A DNA stretch of 64,000 nucleotides from Kalaharituber pfeilii (GCA_015179045.1 WHUZ01000052.1:372001-436000), one strand, 5' to 3'. Positions 1-11,361 are shown, numbered from the stretch's first letter. Numbers and translations are program-made. Notes: generated from the sequence alone by a model not told the origin.

Positions 1-267
1 GAAAAGAATTGGAAGAGAAAGGCGGAGGATGGAGAGGAGTATGATATTTTAGAGAATTTCTTTTCCAAGGTCAAGTTCTAGAAGGTAGGAGAATGCGGGG
101 TCAAGTTCTAGAAGCTAGGAGAGCGGGGGCGACGGCGCGTGGGGGCCATGTACGTAGAGAGTTAGTTTAGCCTGTCTCCGGGCTATGAGGGCTTGCCTAG
201 GGACCCTGCCATGGCTTAGTGCTACAAGCGGGGTTATGTGATTAAAAAAAAAAAAAAAAAAAAAAAA
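1..267 (+). mobile_element. LINE-A 3' end (ORF2 C-terminus, 3' UTR, poly(A))
   Basis: Frame 1 from base 1 reads the last 26 codons of a LINE ORF2 (ending ENFFSKVKF, stop at 79-81). The same C-terminus closes the full-length LINE-A ORF2 at 25597 on the minus strand (ENFFAGVKF). The next 160 bases match the LINE-A 3' UTR, including the A-type tail (CCCTGCCATGG...GCTACAAGCGGGG) at about 205-240, then poly(A) at 244-267. The element enters from outside the window, so its 5' extent is unknown. This is a second LINE-A copy in the opposite orientation to the full-length one. Confidence 0.9.
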
Positions 268-620
268 TAGGATTGGCAAGAGTGACGGACCGGAGTGCCG
301 ATGGTGCGGGGAGCGAGAGGAAACGACGAGCCACCTATTAGACGAATGCCGGGTGTGAAAGGAAAGGGTATGGCAAGGAGGAAGGGAGGAAATAGCTAGA
401 CCCAAGGAGGACGAGGGCAGGAATCCACTAATGCGCCTCATGGAACACTTTGAGGAGATGGACTGAACTGACTGAACTTCAACTTTCATTCCAGGGACGG
501 GGATTCTTTTTTAGTTTATCTCTTATGAACTGTTACTTTCACCAAAGGGACGGGGTTTCTTTAGTTTATCTCTTATGTAGTTAAGATCTCGCCATAGCCC
601 ATAGGGCGGCACGATGGCAG
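268..620 (+). mobile_element. LINE-B fragment (ORF2 C-terminal zinc region plus tail)
   Basis: From about 268 to 464 one frame encodes a relic with PECRWCGEREETTSHLL and CRV, the C-terminal Cys/His region that follows RNase H in Tad-like ORF2. The same motif recurs in the copies at 7.5, 8.3-9.05, 17.8 and 47.3 kb. One stop codon interrupts the frame after CRV. The B-type tail (CTCGCCATAGCC...GGGCGGCACG) follows at 588-614, without the usual poly(A). It appears to have been inserted beside or behind the LINE-A poly(A), forming a composite. Confidence 0.75.
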
Positions 621-950
621 GTGTGTGGGGAAGGAGCACCGGCATCCACCAAAGCCAGAGAACTCGAGGCATGGCAATACACAGTCGCCCAAATCACTAG
701 GGCCCCATGGGGCTCAAGAACAGATATAGTGAAGGGACTCGCTAATTTGGAGTCAATACAGACCTTCTTAGAAGGGGAGTGCCAGAGAGTCGAGGCACGC
801 ACCTTACATTTTACCGATGAACCCTTACGAAGGGAGGATCCAGAAAGCAGGTACCTCCAAGGATCGCTACACTACCGAGAGACCCTCCCACTGGTAACCC
901 TACCCAGCATTCCAGCAGAAGTATTGATATAAAAAAAAAATAAAAAAAAA
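621..950 (+). other. Unassigned repeat fragment ending in a B-type poly(A) tail
   Basis: An open frame of about 100 codons (621-932, charged, no recognised domain) ends in AGTATTGATAT followed by an interrupted A-run to 950. That is the terminal part of the LINE-B tail. It may be another LINE-B-derived segment, possibly from ORF1, but I could not match it to the other ORF1 copies in this window. It is unlikely to be a host gene. Confidence 0.35.
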
Positions 951-1417
951 TCTCGGATACCTGCACCTCCTTCCCGTCCGCGTTGCCATCCACCCTCCAC
1001 GTAGTGCCTCATTTGTCCTTGTAAAACTTCCGCATCTGCGCCAGCTCAAGCATATAATTAGCTAAGTTCTCATTGTCCCTACTGTTGGAGGAAGGACAAA
1101 GTTTATTTATTAAAGTTCAATCTACGTGCAGAAGGAAGTTCGAGACCTATTAATTGAGATGTCGAGTACAAAAAGAATGTAGATATTTCCAGATAAGGAA
1201 TGAAAAAGCAAGTCACGTGTATGTAACGTGCTGCTCACATGACTGTAGAAATATCTAGAAGTGTCAAGAGTAGAGCCAGTATACATGATGATGTATGAAA
1301 AATGCATACATGACGTATAAGAGAAAACTAGAAAGTACTAGAATATTAGAGAATGATATAGAAGAAATAGAAAGAACAGAACGCGGTGGAAAGACTGAAC
1401 GTTGTACTATGCCATTT
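951..1417. other. No gene recognised
   Basis: A spacer of mixed composition between the tail cluster and the 3' end of the minus-strand gene. The sequence around 1185-1290 contains short inverted words (ATATTTCC and GAAATATCT) but nothing I can name. Confidence 0.5.
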
Positions 1418-2318
1418 TCAACACCCACCACCCCCAACCTCCTCGCTCTCCGCCTCCCTTATCTTCTTCGGACTGAAATACACCGGTTCGTCCTCCCGCC
1501 AGGTCACCACCTGAACCGGTTTACCGGTCCAGCCCCCCAAGATCCACGAGCCACTTCCCCCCGGTATACTCCCCACCACCGTCGCCCTCATCCCTCTTCA
1601 TCGCAAACCTCCTCTCCTCTACATACCCTACCATCATTGCCACCTGCACCCTTCTTGGTATCCCGCAACGCTCCACCTCGTTCTCCTGCATCGTCCACAC
1701 GACCTTCCGCGGCGGATGCATCCTCAGAACCCCGTGGATTACCGCTGCAGACGTCGTCGGCGCGGTCTTCGAGGTCGCATAGGTCATGTCCACCGAGGGC
1801 AGCCGTCCGGATCGGGGCAACGGCACTCGCAGCCCCGGAACGAGCTGATCGATCGGCGGGGGGCTCACACCCGCGTGGATGGCGAAGTTAGTCGTCCGGA
1901 TTGCGGTGCTGGGCGCACCGATGGCCAGCCGGGGTTCGTAATCCATGATCATCGGGTCCAGCTCCGCGGCGGGAGGCAACGACATCGGAAGATCAAAGAG
2001 CTCATCCACGTAGGGCGCGTCCGCGAACTCGACCTCGACCGTCGCCTCGCTGAATCGAAACCTCTCCCTGGCACGCCTCCTCCTACTCCTAAAGCTTCCC
2101 CTTCCGGACTCTGCTGTCTTTCCTAACACTCCCCCAGCACCGCGCGGCTGGAAATTGATCTCTAGCATCACCAAGCACGCCAGCCGCCCGTTCCCTCCGC
2201 TACCCTTTCGGTTCGTAAATTCGACGTGGTGTATCCTGGTCTCGAAATAAGACTCGTTTATTTCTCCCGCTGTCACCAGCCTCCTCGGCGTAGGAAGCTC
2301 GTCCGGCAGGTTCTTCAT
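1418..2318 (-). pseudogene. Conserved-looking single-exon protein gene with a frameshift
   Basis: Reading starts best at the ATG at 2318 (MKNLPDELPTPRR) and runs to 1540 with a compact, non-repetitive sequence (FETRIHHVEFTNRKG, VEVEFADAP, VVWTMQENEVE). The frame stops at 1521. A shift of one base in the run of six G/C around 1533-1538 continues sensibly through VVTWREDEPVYFSPKKIR to a stop at 1418-1420. I therefore read it as one gene of about 300 codons broken by a single-base indel, which could be real or an assembly error. The product is unknown. A tail-only retro-insertion lies about 80 bp upstream of the start and supplies the first in-frame ATGs of a longer spurious frame. Confidence 0.55.
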
Positions 2319-2393
2319 GGTTGGAATCGCGGTAATAGGGCCCACAAAGACCCGGGACAACCGGGCCTGGCCTGGCCGGGGCCGTGAAATTCT

Positions 2394-2460
2394 GGTCCAG
2401 GCCATGGTGGCACGCAAGAACTGATATAAAAAAAAAAAAAAAAAAAAAAGGTCCAGGCCA
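2394..2460 (+). mobile_element. Tail-only LINE-B insertion with 11-bp target duplication
   Basis: The 45-bp insert at 2405-2449 is the end of a B tail (GGCACGCAAGAACTGATAT) plus about 22 A. It is bracketed by perfect copies of GGTCCAGGCCA at 2394-2404 and 2450-2460. No coding sequence is present. This is the product expected from target-primed reverse transcription that stopped almost at once. Confidence 0.85.
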
Positions 2461-2820
2461 ACCAGGCCATTTACGTAAATTCAAGCGATTTTAGAATTTA
2501 ACGCAGGTGAATTAGATTTTAATAGTCCTGGATATTTCCACTATTGGTAATTGACAGTTGCGTATTTGGTATCATCATCGAAGAATTGAGTCCCGTCTGT
2601 TGTATTATCTGGAAGGTCCATGATCTCTAAAATATATATACTTGAATATAAAGTGTGATATATACTTGACGAAAGTCGTAGACCGCTGCTGTTTAAAATT
2701 CTAGATGTACGGGAGATTCTACTCATTTAATTACTCAAACAATCTAGTAAACGCGGGCCTCAATATACCTGGATGGCTGTGGAGTGATTCATTTAATTGG
2801 CTTGAACCTGCCTGAATGGC

Positions 2821-2885
2821 CTGGACTGGCCTGGTTAGCCTGATTCACCTGATTCATGTGGATCAGGCTAACCAGGCCAGTCCAG
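2821..2885. repeat. Perfect 24-bp-arm palindrome
   Basis: Arms at 2821-2844 and 2862-2885 are exact reverse complements (CTGGACTGGCCTGG... against ...CCAGGCCAGTCCAG) around a 17-base loop. It lies in a tract rich in GGCCTGG/CCAGGCC words that also includes the target of the 2394 insertion. Confidence 0.85.
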
Positions 2886-3643
2886 GCTGGTCCAGGCCAC
2901 TGAGAATACCAGCCTAGTTGGCTAGCCTGGCCTGTTGGATTCATTGAGAGGGCTCTAGACAGCAAACGGGCGACAGGAATTCGAAGGCGACATCTCCGGG
3001 CTCACTGATGGTACCGTTGGGGGATGGAATCGCGGCAGTGGGCTAATTGGGCGGTGTCGCTGCCGTTTGCGGATCAGGCTTCCGTCGCTGGATCGGGGGC
3101 TGTGGGGTGCCTGTTGAGGGAATTCCCCCCGGAGTCCCTCCTGCAGTTCCTCCCGGCGTTCCTCCTGGGTTTCCTCATGGAGTTTCCGGAGATAAATCCG
3201 GCGCTCTACCTCGACTTCCACCGGTGGCGCTCTTGGGCTGCTTTCTACGAGTTTTCCATAGGAACGGGGATCAATTACAAAGGAAGAACAAAGAACCAAA
3301 AGATGTTCTGCTTGGGCTGACCCTCTTTGAAGGCAGGTTTGGCACTAACACTAGTGTACGAAGATCAGTAGTCTAATTGCATTGTATGGGAAAGCCTCTA
3401 TGCATTCCATGGCTACGAACTTATCGACTTGGCATAGGCACAAAGAACTCCCAATCAGTGCTTAAGGTGCTAACCGCCAGTGCTTACTTGCTCACTTGCG
3501 GCGAGGAACTAAGCACTTGCTGAGAGTAGTACCACACTAGTCAAGTCACTAGTGTTACCTACAGCTGTACACTCCCTTTGTGAGTACACGTGACTTCTCT
3601 GCCTGCGATTACTTCGGAGCGTAAGAAGTTATCCATATTTTTT
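2886..3643. other. Unassigned region with overlapping open frames
   Basis: Between about 2955 and 3376 several frames are open on both strands. One plus frame encodes PPGVPPAVPPGVPPGFP and the minus frame a charged peptide. None shows a recognisable domain or splice pattern. The rest of the stretch holds nothing I can support. Confidence 0.3.
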
Positions 3644-3722
3644 GTACTACAGTGATACCTCGCCATAGCCCATAGGGCGGCATGCGAGTAATGAAATTAA
3701 AAAAAAAGTACTACAGTGATAC
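3644..3722 (+). mobile_element. Tail-only LINE-B insertion with 15-bp target duplication
   Basis: The 49-bp insert at 3659-3707 is a complete B hairpin tail (CTCGCCATAGCC, GGGCGGCATGCGAG, TAATGAAATT, A-run). Perfect GTACTACAGTGATAC copies flank it at 3644-3658 and 3708-3722. The insert begins exactly at the first base of the hairpin. Confidence 0.92.
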
Positions 3723-4084
3723 ACGGACATGGACTTTGAATATTTAGCCGACCTGCCTATTAGAATCTAGTATGCATTCGATGGCCGAGGCGAGGCAGTT
3801 TTTTTGTAAGAATTTGGTAACAGCGAATGGGTAATTAGATTACAGATGTGACGATAGGGATACGTAAGGTACGAAGGGTATTTGAAGTTCCAGCGATGCA
3901 GCCGCGTTGCTGGTGTCTATCCTCCTTATACATTTATGCCCCGGAGGTGCACTGTTGCACAGACGGCGACTTCAGTGCATTCCCAGGCCAGCATCCCCGC
4001 ATTGATCAAATATTCCCCATACGCAATGCGTTTACCGAACAACCAAGTTAAGCTTCCGGATCTCGATCTCTCGCTCCGCTCTTC

Positions 4085-4148
4085 TCCACCCTGTACAGGG
4101 CGGCACGCGATCACTGATATTAAAAAAACAAAAAATCCACCCTGTACA
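4085..4148 (+). mobile_element. Tail-only LINE-B insertion with 13-bp target duplication
   Basis: The 38-bp insert at 4098-4135 starts in the 3' arm of the B hairpin (GGGCGGCACGCGATCACTGATATT) and ends in an A-rich run. TCCACCCTGTACA is duplicated at 4085-4097 and 4136-4148. Confidence 0.9.
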
Positions 4149-5506
4149 TCCAACATACCCCAGTTCAGTGCGCAAAGTTATGCTAAGTAGAACACAGTAA
4201 ACCATGTTTGGATTTATCTATACGCCCGGCCATATGTAATCGACCGAAATAATCCCAGCACGCATCCGAATCAGATAAGCTCTCCGCATTGGATCCTGTG
4301 CTATTGGAAACTGGACGATGCGCAGGGTCCCCACACCCGAAACCATAGGCAATATCAAACTGCCTTGAAGAACTTATGAGCCGTAATTGGATAATTGTCC
4401 CAGAGCCAATATGACAGGGGGTCGATGTCCACTAACGTTACCAGTCACATATACTCATACTGCTCCATCACGCATTTTGTTGAATGATGACTCCTTTTTT
4501 CCCAATACGTGTATGTCGTCTTGCATGCCAAGAGCGCCAAGCTGCGAACGAACCTGCGTAACACGAAGTCGACTTAAATTGACCCGTCTGATATGGGATC
4601 CCTCAAAAATAAAAGCTGAAATGTTCTAAAAAACGAGCAACTCCTTTTCCGGTGGAATTTTTTTTTTTTGGTGGCTGCGGCGAGGATAGCTTCTGAATAA
4701 AAGCAAAGAATCACTCATAAACTTGATAATCACTATTCACGTAGGTTGTTGAATGATGCACAGCTACCTTCAAAACCGTGCAGTTGAGAAAAGGCGTTGC
4801 CAAGCAACCCGAGGGGTACTAGTCACACGTGGAAAAGATACTGCAGTATTCGCAGTGTATTCACCACCCGTCCTTGCCGTGTATAACTGAAGATCTCAGT
4901 ACACTGGTACCGCAACAATTGAAGTCGAATAACACTTGACAAAACATGTAAGAATTCTTGAATTTGGAGTTGGACATCCTCGATCCTAAGACACTACCCG
5001 AAGCAGGCGCTTTTTTTCCTTTCCTTTTTCCCCCTTCATAATCACTGCTGCAGATGGTTTGGCACCAATTCCCTGGATGAGAGACGTGGCTAGCTACATA
5101 AGAACTAAGAGAAGCTGAACAAAGGAAAAAATATTTCTCGGGAACATGCATTTGCAACACCCGAATTGCATCACTAGGGGCATATATTATGGTGAAACCC
5201 CTGTTTATGCAATCGCAGTGTTCCAATATTTAACCCTGCACCTAAGACAATGTTCCTTCCCCCAGTGACGCCCTGAGTATCCGAGCTAGACCGTGTACCC
5301 CTTTCCCACCTTCTACCCCTTTGCCCACTGTTTGTCACAACACCTACGACCGGGTATCCGACCAGGAGATCGTTGGCGTGCAATCGCGTATCATCCAAGC
5401 CCGCCTGCTGGTAGTACGCATATACTTAATTCTCCATGCCCGCCAACATAATCAGCACAATACCTAACCACCCTTTCATATGCCCCTCTGACGCTTATGC
5501 TACCCT
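4149..5506. other. No gene recognised
   Basis: Short open frames on both strands have no domain, no consistent codon pattern and no convincing splice sites. A T-run at 4661-4670 and a pyrimidine tract near 5010-5034 show no recognisable tail. Confidence 0.5.
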
Positions 5507-6300
5507 CTAAGATCGATCCTTCCACACCAGGACCTTCCAACCCCCTTCTGGCACCTCATTATGTTCCACATTCGTCCACCTCAATATCCATACCCCGTCT
5601 GGTTGCCCGCCATTTTCCCTTGGTACCACATACCACGTCCCATACCCTCTCGTCTCGCCTCCTTCATCATAATTCAGTGTTGCCGCGCGGCAGTTCGAGC
5701 CGCATCCACGCTCGATCGTGGTGAAGTTCTCGAATAGCAAGTTCAAAATCTAAACTCTTCAGCATCAGCATCGGGATCTGCACGTGGGAGCAAGAATCGA
5801 ATAGGGAAGGGGGAGCTATTCACCAGCGGCAGACCTGGCCCGTACTGGAACGCGAAGTGGCCTATGAAGCGCTCCAAGCCGTCACCGTCATTCGTAGAAT
5901 CGTCGGCACCAAATAAGGGCAAGAGGTAACCCCAGTCATTATTGTCCAATTTGTGGAGGCTACCTTTTGGCTCAGGATCTAGATACTATTTTCATTGTGT
6001 AACAAACACTATTAGGTCACTTGTGCTCATTCAGAAATACGGACGAGAAGCTCAACTTACACTCTCAAACCCCTTCCAACCGGCAGTAGCGTTGATAATG
6101 ACCTCGGCTGTGCTTGGGTCAAGCTCACCATAGTGGTTGAAAATGGGTCCAGGAGGCGGTGTATCCAGACCCCAAGGGTAGTCGTTCGAGACGCGGATGC
6201 GGAAGGGAGGAGACTTAGGGCCGTTATGCGCAGTGGTGGTGGAGAGGAAAACGATGAAGGCGATGAAGGTGGGGTAGAAAGATTCGAATGTGAGTTTCAT
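5507..6300 (-). CDS. Predicted secreted protein, 3 exons, 214 aa
   Basis: Exon 1 (6300-6061) starts with a typical signal peptide (MKLTFESF..., hydrophobic core FIAFIVFLSTTTA, likely cleavage near AHN). Intron 1 (6060-5986, 75 nt) has GTAAGT and AAAATAG. Exon 2 (5985-5824) gives YLDPEPKGSLHKLDNNDWG. Intron 2 (5823-5750, 74 nt) has GTGAAT and TTTAG. Exon 3 (5749-5507) includes GCGSNC and ends VWKDRS. All junctions are phase 0 and the joined frame is open, 645 nt. Two cysteines lie close together in exon 3 and there is no membrane segment after the signal. I do not recognise the family. A small secreted protein acting outside the cell is inferred from the signal peptide only. Confidence 0.75.
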
Positions 6301-7501
6301 GGTTATAGTCGGGCGGTGTACTGCTCTCTCCGTCGGTTCTCACTCACTGTAATCGAAGTACAACGTACGATGAGAAGTCGGGGACAGTGGAGTGCTCGCC
6401 GTGGAGAATTTATAACACCTAATGTTACACACAATCACTTGTTTATTGCTATGTCCACATTTGATACCACATTGATACTATCGGCACGTGGACCCGACTG
6501 GCCATAGGAGCATGTAGGAGCTGTCCAACAAATAAACGAAAGGCAACTGAGCAGGAGCAAGGCTGTGGTTGGCTTGGAATACGACCATAAATACGTATCC
6601 TATGCGCAATTCAGTCTTCAAGCTGAACTATATTTGGTTATGGAGTCCGAGACGATGATTACCGTACCACAACCCTGGGACCGGCATCCAGACGTAACCT
6701 TCTCCTTCCCCGTTTACGAACGGTTCTGCGCAGCGAGCATTGACTAGCGCAGGGCATTGAAGGAGACTCCGGATCAGCGCTGAGTTACTCCATGGGCGAA
6801 AGACCGAAGTTCAACGATTGGCACATTACATCTTTCACCCACTGTAGGGCATAGTGGAAAAGGGTAACTTGAGCCACGTACGGAGATGGATAGAGAGAAC
6901 GTCCTAACAGGAATTTCGGAGGTCCTTGATCCACACTCCGACAATGTGCGTCTTGCACCAAACAAATAAATTCTGGGCACTGGTTGTTTTGATACATTGA
7001 TTCGGCAACATTCGGCAACGAATTGAAAGGTCGGCAGTAATTGGAGTTTGCATAATGCAGCCTTGCAATGACGCACAGCGAAGATCAGATTTTGCCATCC
7101 GTTATATTTAGACTTGACTGGAATTGAAAAATATCCCTACCGTTGTTGGACTAGAGCACCACCCTACGAATTTGTTCTGCACAGGGTAAATGACCCACAG
7201 AAGTACAGAGTAGATGAACTTTGTATGTATCGTGTAACACAAATCATATTTGTTCTGTGCCCGGGAGTGGTTCCCGCATCTTTATGACGGTGTAATTGGC
7301 GTCAGGTGCTGACATTGGCTAGCCTTGCAGCAGATATTCATCGTTGGGATAGTAAAAGCTAACATCGCAGGTTGCAACAGCACATACTGGGCAGAAGTGC
7401 AGGTGTAACCCGTTGGTGACTAGCATTGGTCAATCAGCTACCCCACCGGATCTGTATACCGGGCTATGGGTATATGTAAATTTAGATGACTATTACTAAG
7501 A
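6301..7501. other. No gene recognised (contains the 5' flank of the secreted-protein gene)
   Basis: The first few hundred bases must hold the promoter of the minus-strand secreted-protein gene. I see no unambiguous TATA box. Beyond that there are only short frames without support. A segment near 7395-7440 (CGTTGGTGACTAGCATTGGTC) resembles words in the LTR-like repeats at 33.65 and 42.3 kb. Confidence 0.45.
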
Positions 7502-7978
7502 TGAAACGGTGATGGAGGCAGGGATGCGCCAGCGCACGAGAGAGGACAGAGCAAGAGAAAGGAACAGACTAGGACTAAGCTATGGACCCCTGCAGAGGTT
7601 AGGCAATAAGCTGGGCACACTCGCCGGCCTGCTAGGAGGTAAAGGTTTGCGAGGGTGGCGGTACACAATAGGCAAAGTGGACGGGCCGGACTTCAGGTGG
7701 TGCGAGGAGGAGGAGGAGACAGTGGCACACATTTGGGAAAATGCCGGGTGTGGAAAAGGGAATGGCCTGGAGGAAGATACGCACTCATTAGGCCCCCGCA
7801 AGGGGGAGAAGGGGATGGAGACCGACTTACAGCACTGATGGACTAAGTGGACCTCTAGTTATCTGAGACCGGGTGGGACGTTGTTATATTTCTCTTGTTT
7901 CTCATGTTTCTCATGTACCTAACCTCACCACAGCCAACAGGGCGGCATGTGAGTAATATATTTTTTAAAAAAAAAAGT
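7502..7978 (+). mobile_element. LINE-B fragment: ORF2 C-terminus plus degenerate tail
   Basis: One frame from about 7509 to 7838 encodes the region after RNase H (RARERNRLGLSYGPLQRLG, GGKGLRGWRYTIGKVDGPDF) with a degraded zinc motif, aligning with the copies at 8.3-9.05 and 17.8-18.4 kb. A decayed B tail (CCTCACCACAGCCAACAGGG) follows at 7922-7952, then a T/A-rich end at 7960-7977. It is 5'-truncated and not functional. Confidence 0.8.
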
Positions 7979-8013
7979 AACCCCTTATACAGGCTACCAG
8001 TGTATGGCAGGGA
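7979..8013 (-). mobile_element. A-type tail remnant, minus orientation
   Basis: The plus strand reads GTAACCCCTTATACAGGCTACC...TATGGCAGGG, the complement of an A-type LINE tail and close to the one at 23666-23702. Its poly(T) is missing because it abuts the LINE-B poly(A) on the left. Confidence 0.55.
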
Positions 8014-8290
8014 AAACAGAGAACATCTTATTTGTTTTCCTGAAATACTTTGTATTTTTTTTTTCTTTCTTTTCAAGTACCCCCGCCTATCGCTATTCGC
8101 TGTGGTAGGGCCCCTGGGGCGAAACCCTCAATGGTCGGAGGTAAGCATAACGCAAAACCTATACTATCTACATGCCTCTTGCCCTACCCCTGCCTCTTAG
8201 CTCTCTATTCCTTCAAGGAATAGAACAGTTGTTCCAAGATGTGCACCTCTTCACCGTTCCTCTGCCTCTCCACCCACTTTCCCTTCTCAG

Positions 8291-9189
8291 GACCAGGGAT
8301 GGAACAGCGATTACACTGACGGAAGCCGAATCGAAGGAATCACCGGCGCCGGATCATTCCGCAACGGATCGAGCACATCCATATATCTGGGCACCCAGAG
8401 CACAGTCAACGACGCGGAACTATTTGCTATGAGCCAGGCACTGACCCAACAGGAAGGCGAATTACTAATAATCTCGGATTCCAAGGTAGCCATAACCAAA
8501 ATGGAAAAAATCGCCAACGGAGGCCCCACCCACGAGGGACTCGCACAACTAGTAAGGGACCGGTGGGAGGAGAGAGCTGCACGAGGCGACCTAGACGTAG
8601 CACTAATGTGGGTAAAAGCCCACGTAGGCGTGAAAGGAAACACGGAAGCAGACAAGGCTGCCAAAATAGGAACCTTCCTACAATACGAAGACGAAACGGT
8701 CACAGAAGCAGGGATGCCCCAACTCGCGAGGGCACGAAGAGCCAAAGAACGCAACAGACTGTGCCTAGATTATCGCCCGTTACAACGCCTGGGAACCAGA
8801 GTCACCACTAGAGCCGGGATCCTCGGCAACAAGGGACTACGCCATTGGAGACACCAAATCGGGAAGGCGGATAGCCCAGAGTGCCGATGGTACGGGAAAA
8901 GCCTAGAGACCACCGTTCACGTCTTGACAGAATGCGAAGTTTGGAAACGGAGATGGCGGGGGGGAGAGAAGGATTTAAGAAAACCCCCAAAGAACGGAGC
9001 CAGAGCCAGAGACACATTGGTGGAGCTACTGGAATGGACAGGTCGAGAATAGAGACTGGACTGTTAATTTTCTTATTTCATTTTCCAGATTTACACTTTT
9101 ACTTACTTCCTGAGTTACTGACAATCTCCGTTTACATGTCTCTAATAAACCTCGCCATAGCCTACCAGGCGGCACGCGAGTAATGATAT

Positions 9190-9230
<41 letters not shown>
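8291..9230 (+). mobile_element. LINE-B 3' fragment with RNase H C-terminal half
   Basis: The open frame 8291-9052 begins inside RNase H: YTDGS with the first catalytic Asp, a Glu in NDAELFAM, an Asp in IISDSKVAI, then VKAHVGVKGNTEADKAA with the fourth acidic residue. The C-terminal domain PECRWYGKSLETTVHV follows. The catalytic set is complete, but everything upstream (endonuclease and RT) is missing, so this is a 5'-truncated insertion. The 3' UTR is about 100 bp, then the B tail at 9152-9190 and about 40 A to 9230. It is the least damaged LINE-B end in the window and useful as a family reference. Confidence 0.88.
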
Positions 9231-9235
<5 letters not shown>

Positions 9236-9267
9236 CGCCGGTCAGGGTATACCCCCTCTTCACATCT

Positions 9268-9341
9268 AAAGGCCAGATTGTTTTTTCTTTATATCAGTAT
9301 TCGCGTGCCACCCTGTCGGCTATGGCGAGCAAAGGCCGGAT
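9268..9341 (-). mobile_element. Tail-only LINE-B insertion, minus, imperfect 11-bp duplication
   Basis: The insert at 9279-9330 is poly(T)-side first, then the complement of a B tail (ATATCAGTATTCGCGTGCC...GGCTATGGCGAG). The flanks AAAGGCCAGAT (9268-9278) and AAAGGCCGGAT (9331-9341) differ at one base, which fits an old target duplication. Confidence 0.75.
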
Positions 9342-9534
9342 GATCCGATACTATATACTTATAATCACCAGTGTAGTCCGTTTCTTGCGTTGTTGCGGCA
9401 CCCGTATTTACATCAGGGCCAATACATTAGCGGTCGGCGACGTCCATTACCCTGCGTTTCCATTTCAGCGACTGTGTTACAAGTGGGCAGTAACTAGCCC
9501 GAGGGCGTAAAATAGCCAAATAAAGAGGTTGGGG

Positions 9535-11361
9535 TTACTCACTCAGATGCAGACTTCTTCTCGTATAACCACCATGCGACTTTAGGGATGAGCACACTTT
9601 CATAGAGAGTAGGCTTCTCGGGTCTGTCCTCGCGATCTCTAAATGACAGCACATAGTGAGCAGAAAGCGCTTTAAGGAGATGCATAGCACAACCTGAGAG
9701 GGAGAATGGGACTTCAAAAACCTCAATGCTTTTGCACTACCTGCCTCCGACTTTGCCCTTGTCGATAACTCCTTCACGGCGGATTTAAATTTCTCGAGGA
9801 TCGCCGTACTGTTGCTCTTCGCTTTTCTATTCTCGTCCCGTGCTTCATCCTTGCCTCTTTCTGCCTGCTTGTCCGCACTCCTTCGCACACACTTCCTGAT
9901 CTGTCGTACATGGTAGCCCATCAACCCCGTCACCCACACCGCCTCCATCTTCCTATTGTGCTCGATAAGAATAATATCAACATCAACCACCGCACGCGTC
10001 ACCCGCTTTTCGTTATGTCGCGGGTACCACGTACCATCGATGACGAGCTGCGAGTCCACCCATACTTCGTCGTATTCAGGCTCGTCACCGCCAAATCTTT
10101 GGTTGCCGCGGAACCATACGCGGTGCTTCCCTTTGGCGGCGAGATCCTGGATGCCAAAGGCATCATATCTGACTAGCGTTCTTTTAGGAGCATTGTCGTC
10201 CCTGGTATGACTTATACCAGCATCACTAGCGCTTGCAGTTTGGTCGGCCTCGGAGCAGCTTTGTAACTGGTCGTGGTACGCTTTTGCATTGATGTTGTAC
10301 TTCCTCATAAAATCTGCCCTCGTTAGGTGGGCGTAGTCGTCGATGGGCAGAGTGGTGATCGTGCAGACTCTGGAACGGAACCTGCCTTCTTCCTGCAGTC
10401 ACTGAGTAACTGTCATCCACAATCGAGTGACGTTCAGGATCCTCACCTTCCAATGCTCTGGGAAACAAGAATGTAGTTGCCACTTCCCATCATTACTAAA
10501 TGGCATAAACGCCGTCAACCACCCCGTCACGTACGTCGGTGCTCCACACATCGGATCTGGCGTCTCAGTCGTTGCCGCTCTGCTCCAAAAGACCCTATTC
10601 CACTCCCCGTCCGGGTCGTCGAAGGTGCGCACAAACCTACTCAGTACTGGCTCGAGCATATGATACCACATTGTTGTTGTTATGCCATATTCCTTTAACT
10701 TTTCAATCTTGGCCAGGAGGACAGCCCAGTCCGCCTTCTCCCCATGCAGCGTCACGCTTGGAATCCCGCAAATGGTAACCGCCATGACATACCTGAAGTA
10801 CTGCTTCAGCACCGTCATCATTATCACTGAACTTGCGATCCTATCGTCCATCGTCGTAGTGCTGAAGTTGGGCTGAATCCATTCTTTCAGTTCCGGATCC
10901 ACAATGTTCTTGTCAATAAGCTCAGTCATGGCGAGGGTGAGTAATCCATAGTTCAGGCTCTTCCTGCATCCCGGCAAACCCACTTGCAATTGCTTCATCT
11001 CCGGAAACCCCACAAACTTATCAGCCAACGTCTCCGCATTCGCATTGACAAACAGTGAAAACTGTGCCAGAATCGCAATCCAGACATCGTCAGGCCTGAT
11101 TTCTAGGTGGTGATGCCCTGCATGCGCTGCAAGCACAGCTCCAATAAATCCATTTTCAGAAGGCACCAGGTTGGTGCGGGAAACCTCGTCGGTAAGTGAG
11201 GATTGGATGAGTTCTTTACATTCCTTCTCTGCGCGGTGGTTGATGGATTTGAGGAGCTCTTCGGAGGATTGAGTACCACTTGCGACTTGCCGGTATCGCG
11301 ATATAGTGTAAAAGTCTTCAGGGGTGACATTTGCGACACAGAAGGTGATTGAGTTAGGCAT
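9535..11361 (-). CDS. DUF4419-like protein, 2 exons, 590 aa
   Basis: Exon 1 (11361-10447, 305 codons) starts MPNSITF and carries hallmarks of the fungal DUF4419 family: LVPSENGFIGAVLAAHAGHHH, then RPDDVWIAILAQFSLFVNANAE, later TGWLTAFMPFSNDGKW. A 54-nt intron (10446-10393, GTGAGG...CTGCAG) restores the frame in phase 0. Exon 2 (10392-9535) reads TTLPIDDYAHLTRADFM, then a charged, Lys/Glu/Arg-rich coiled-coil-like tail. No stop or frameshift remains in this model. The family's function is unknown. Exon 2 is less family-like than exon 1, so a further intron near the 3' end is possible. Confidence 0.7.
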
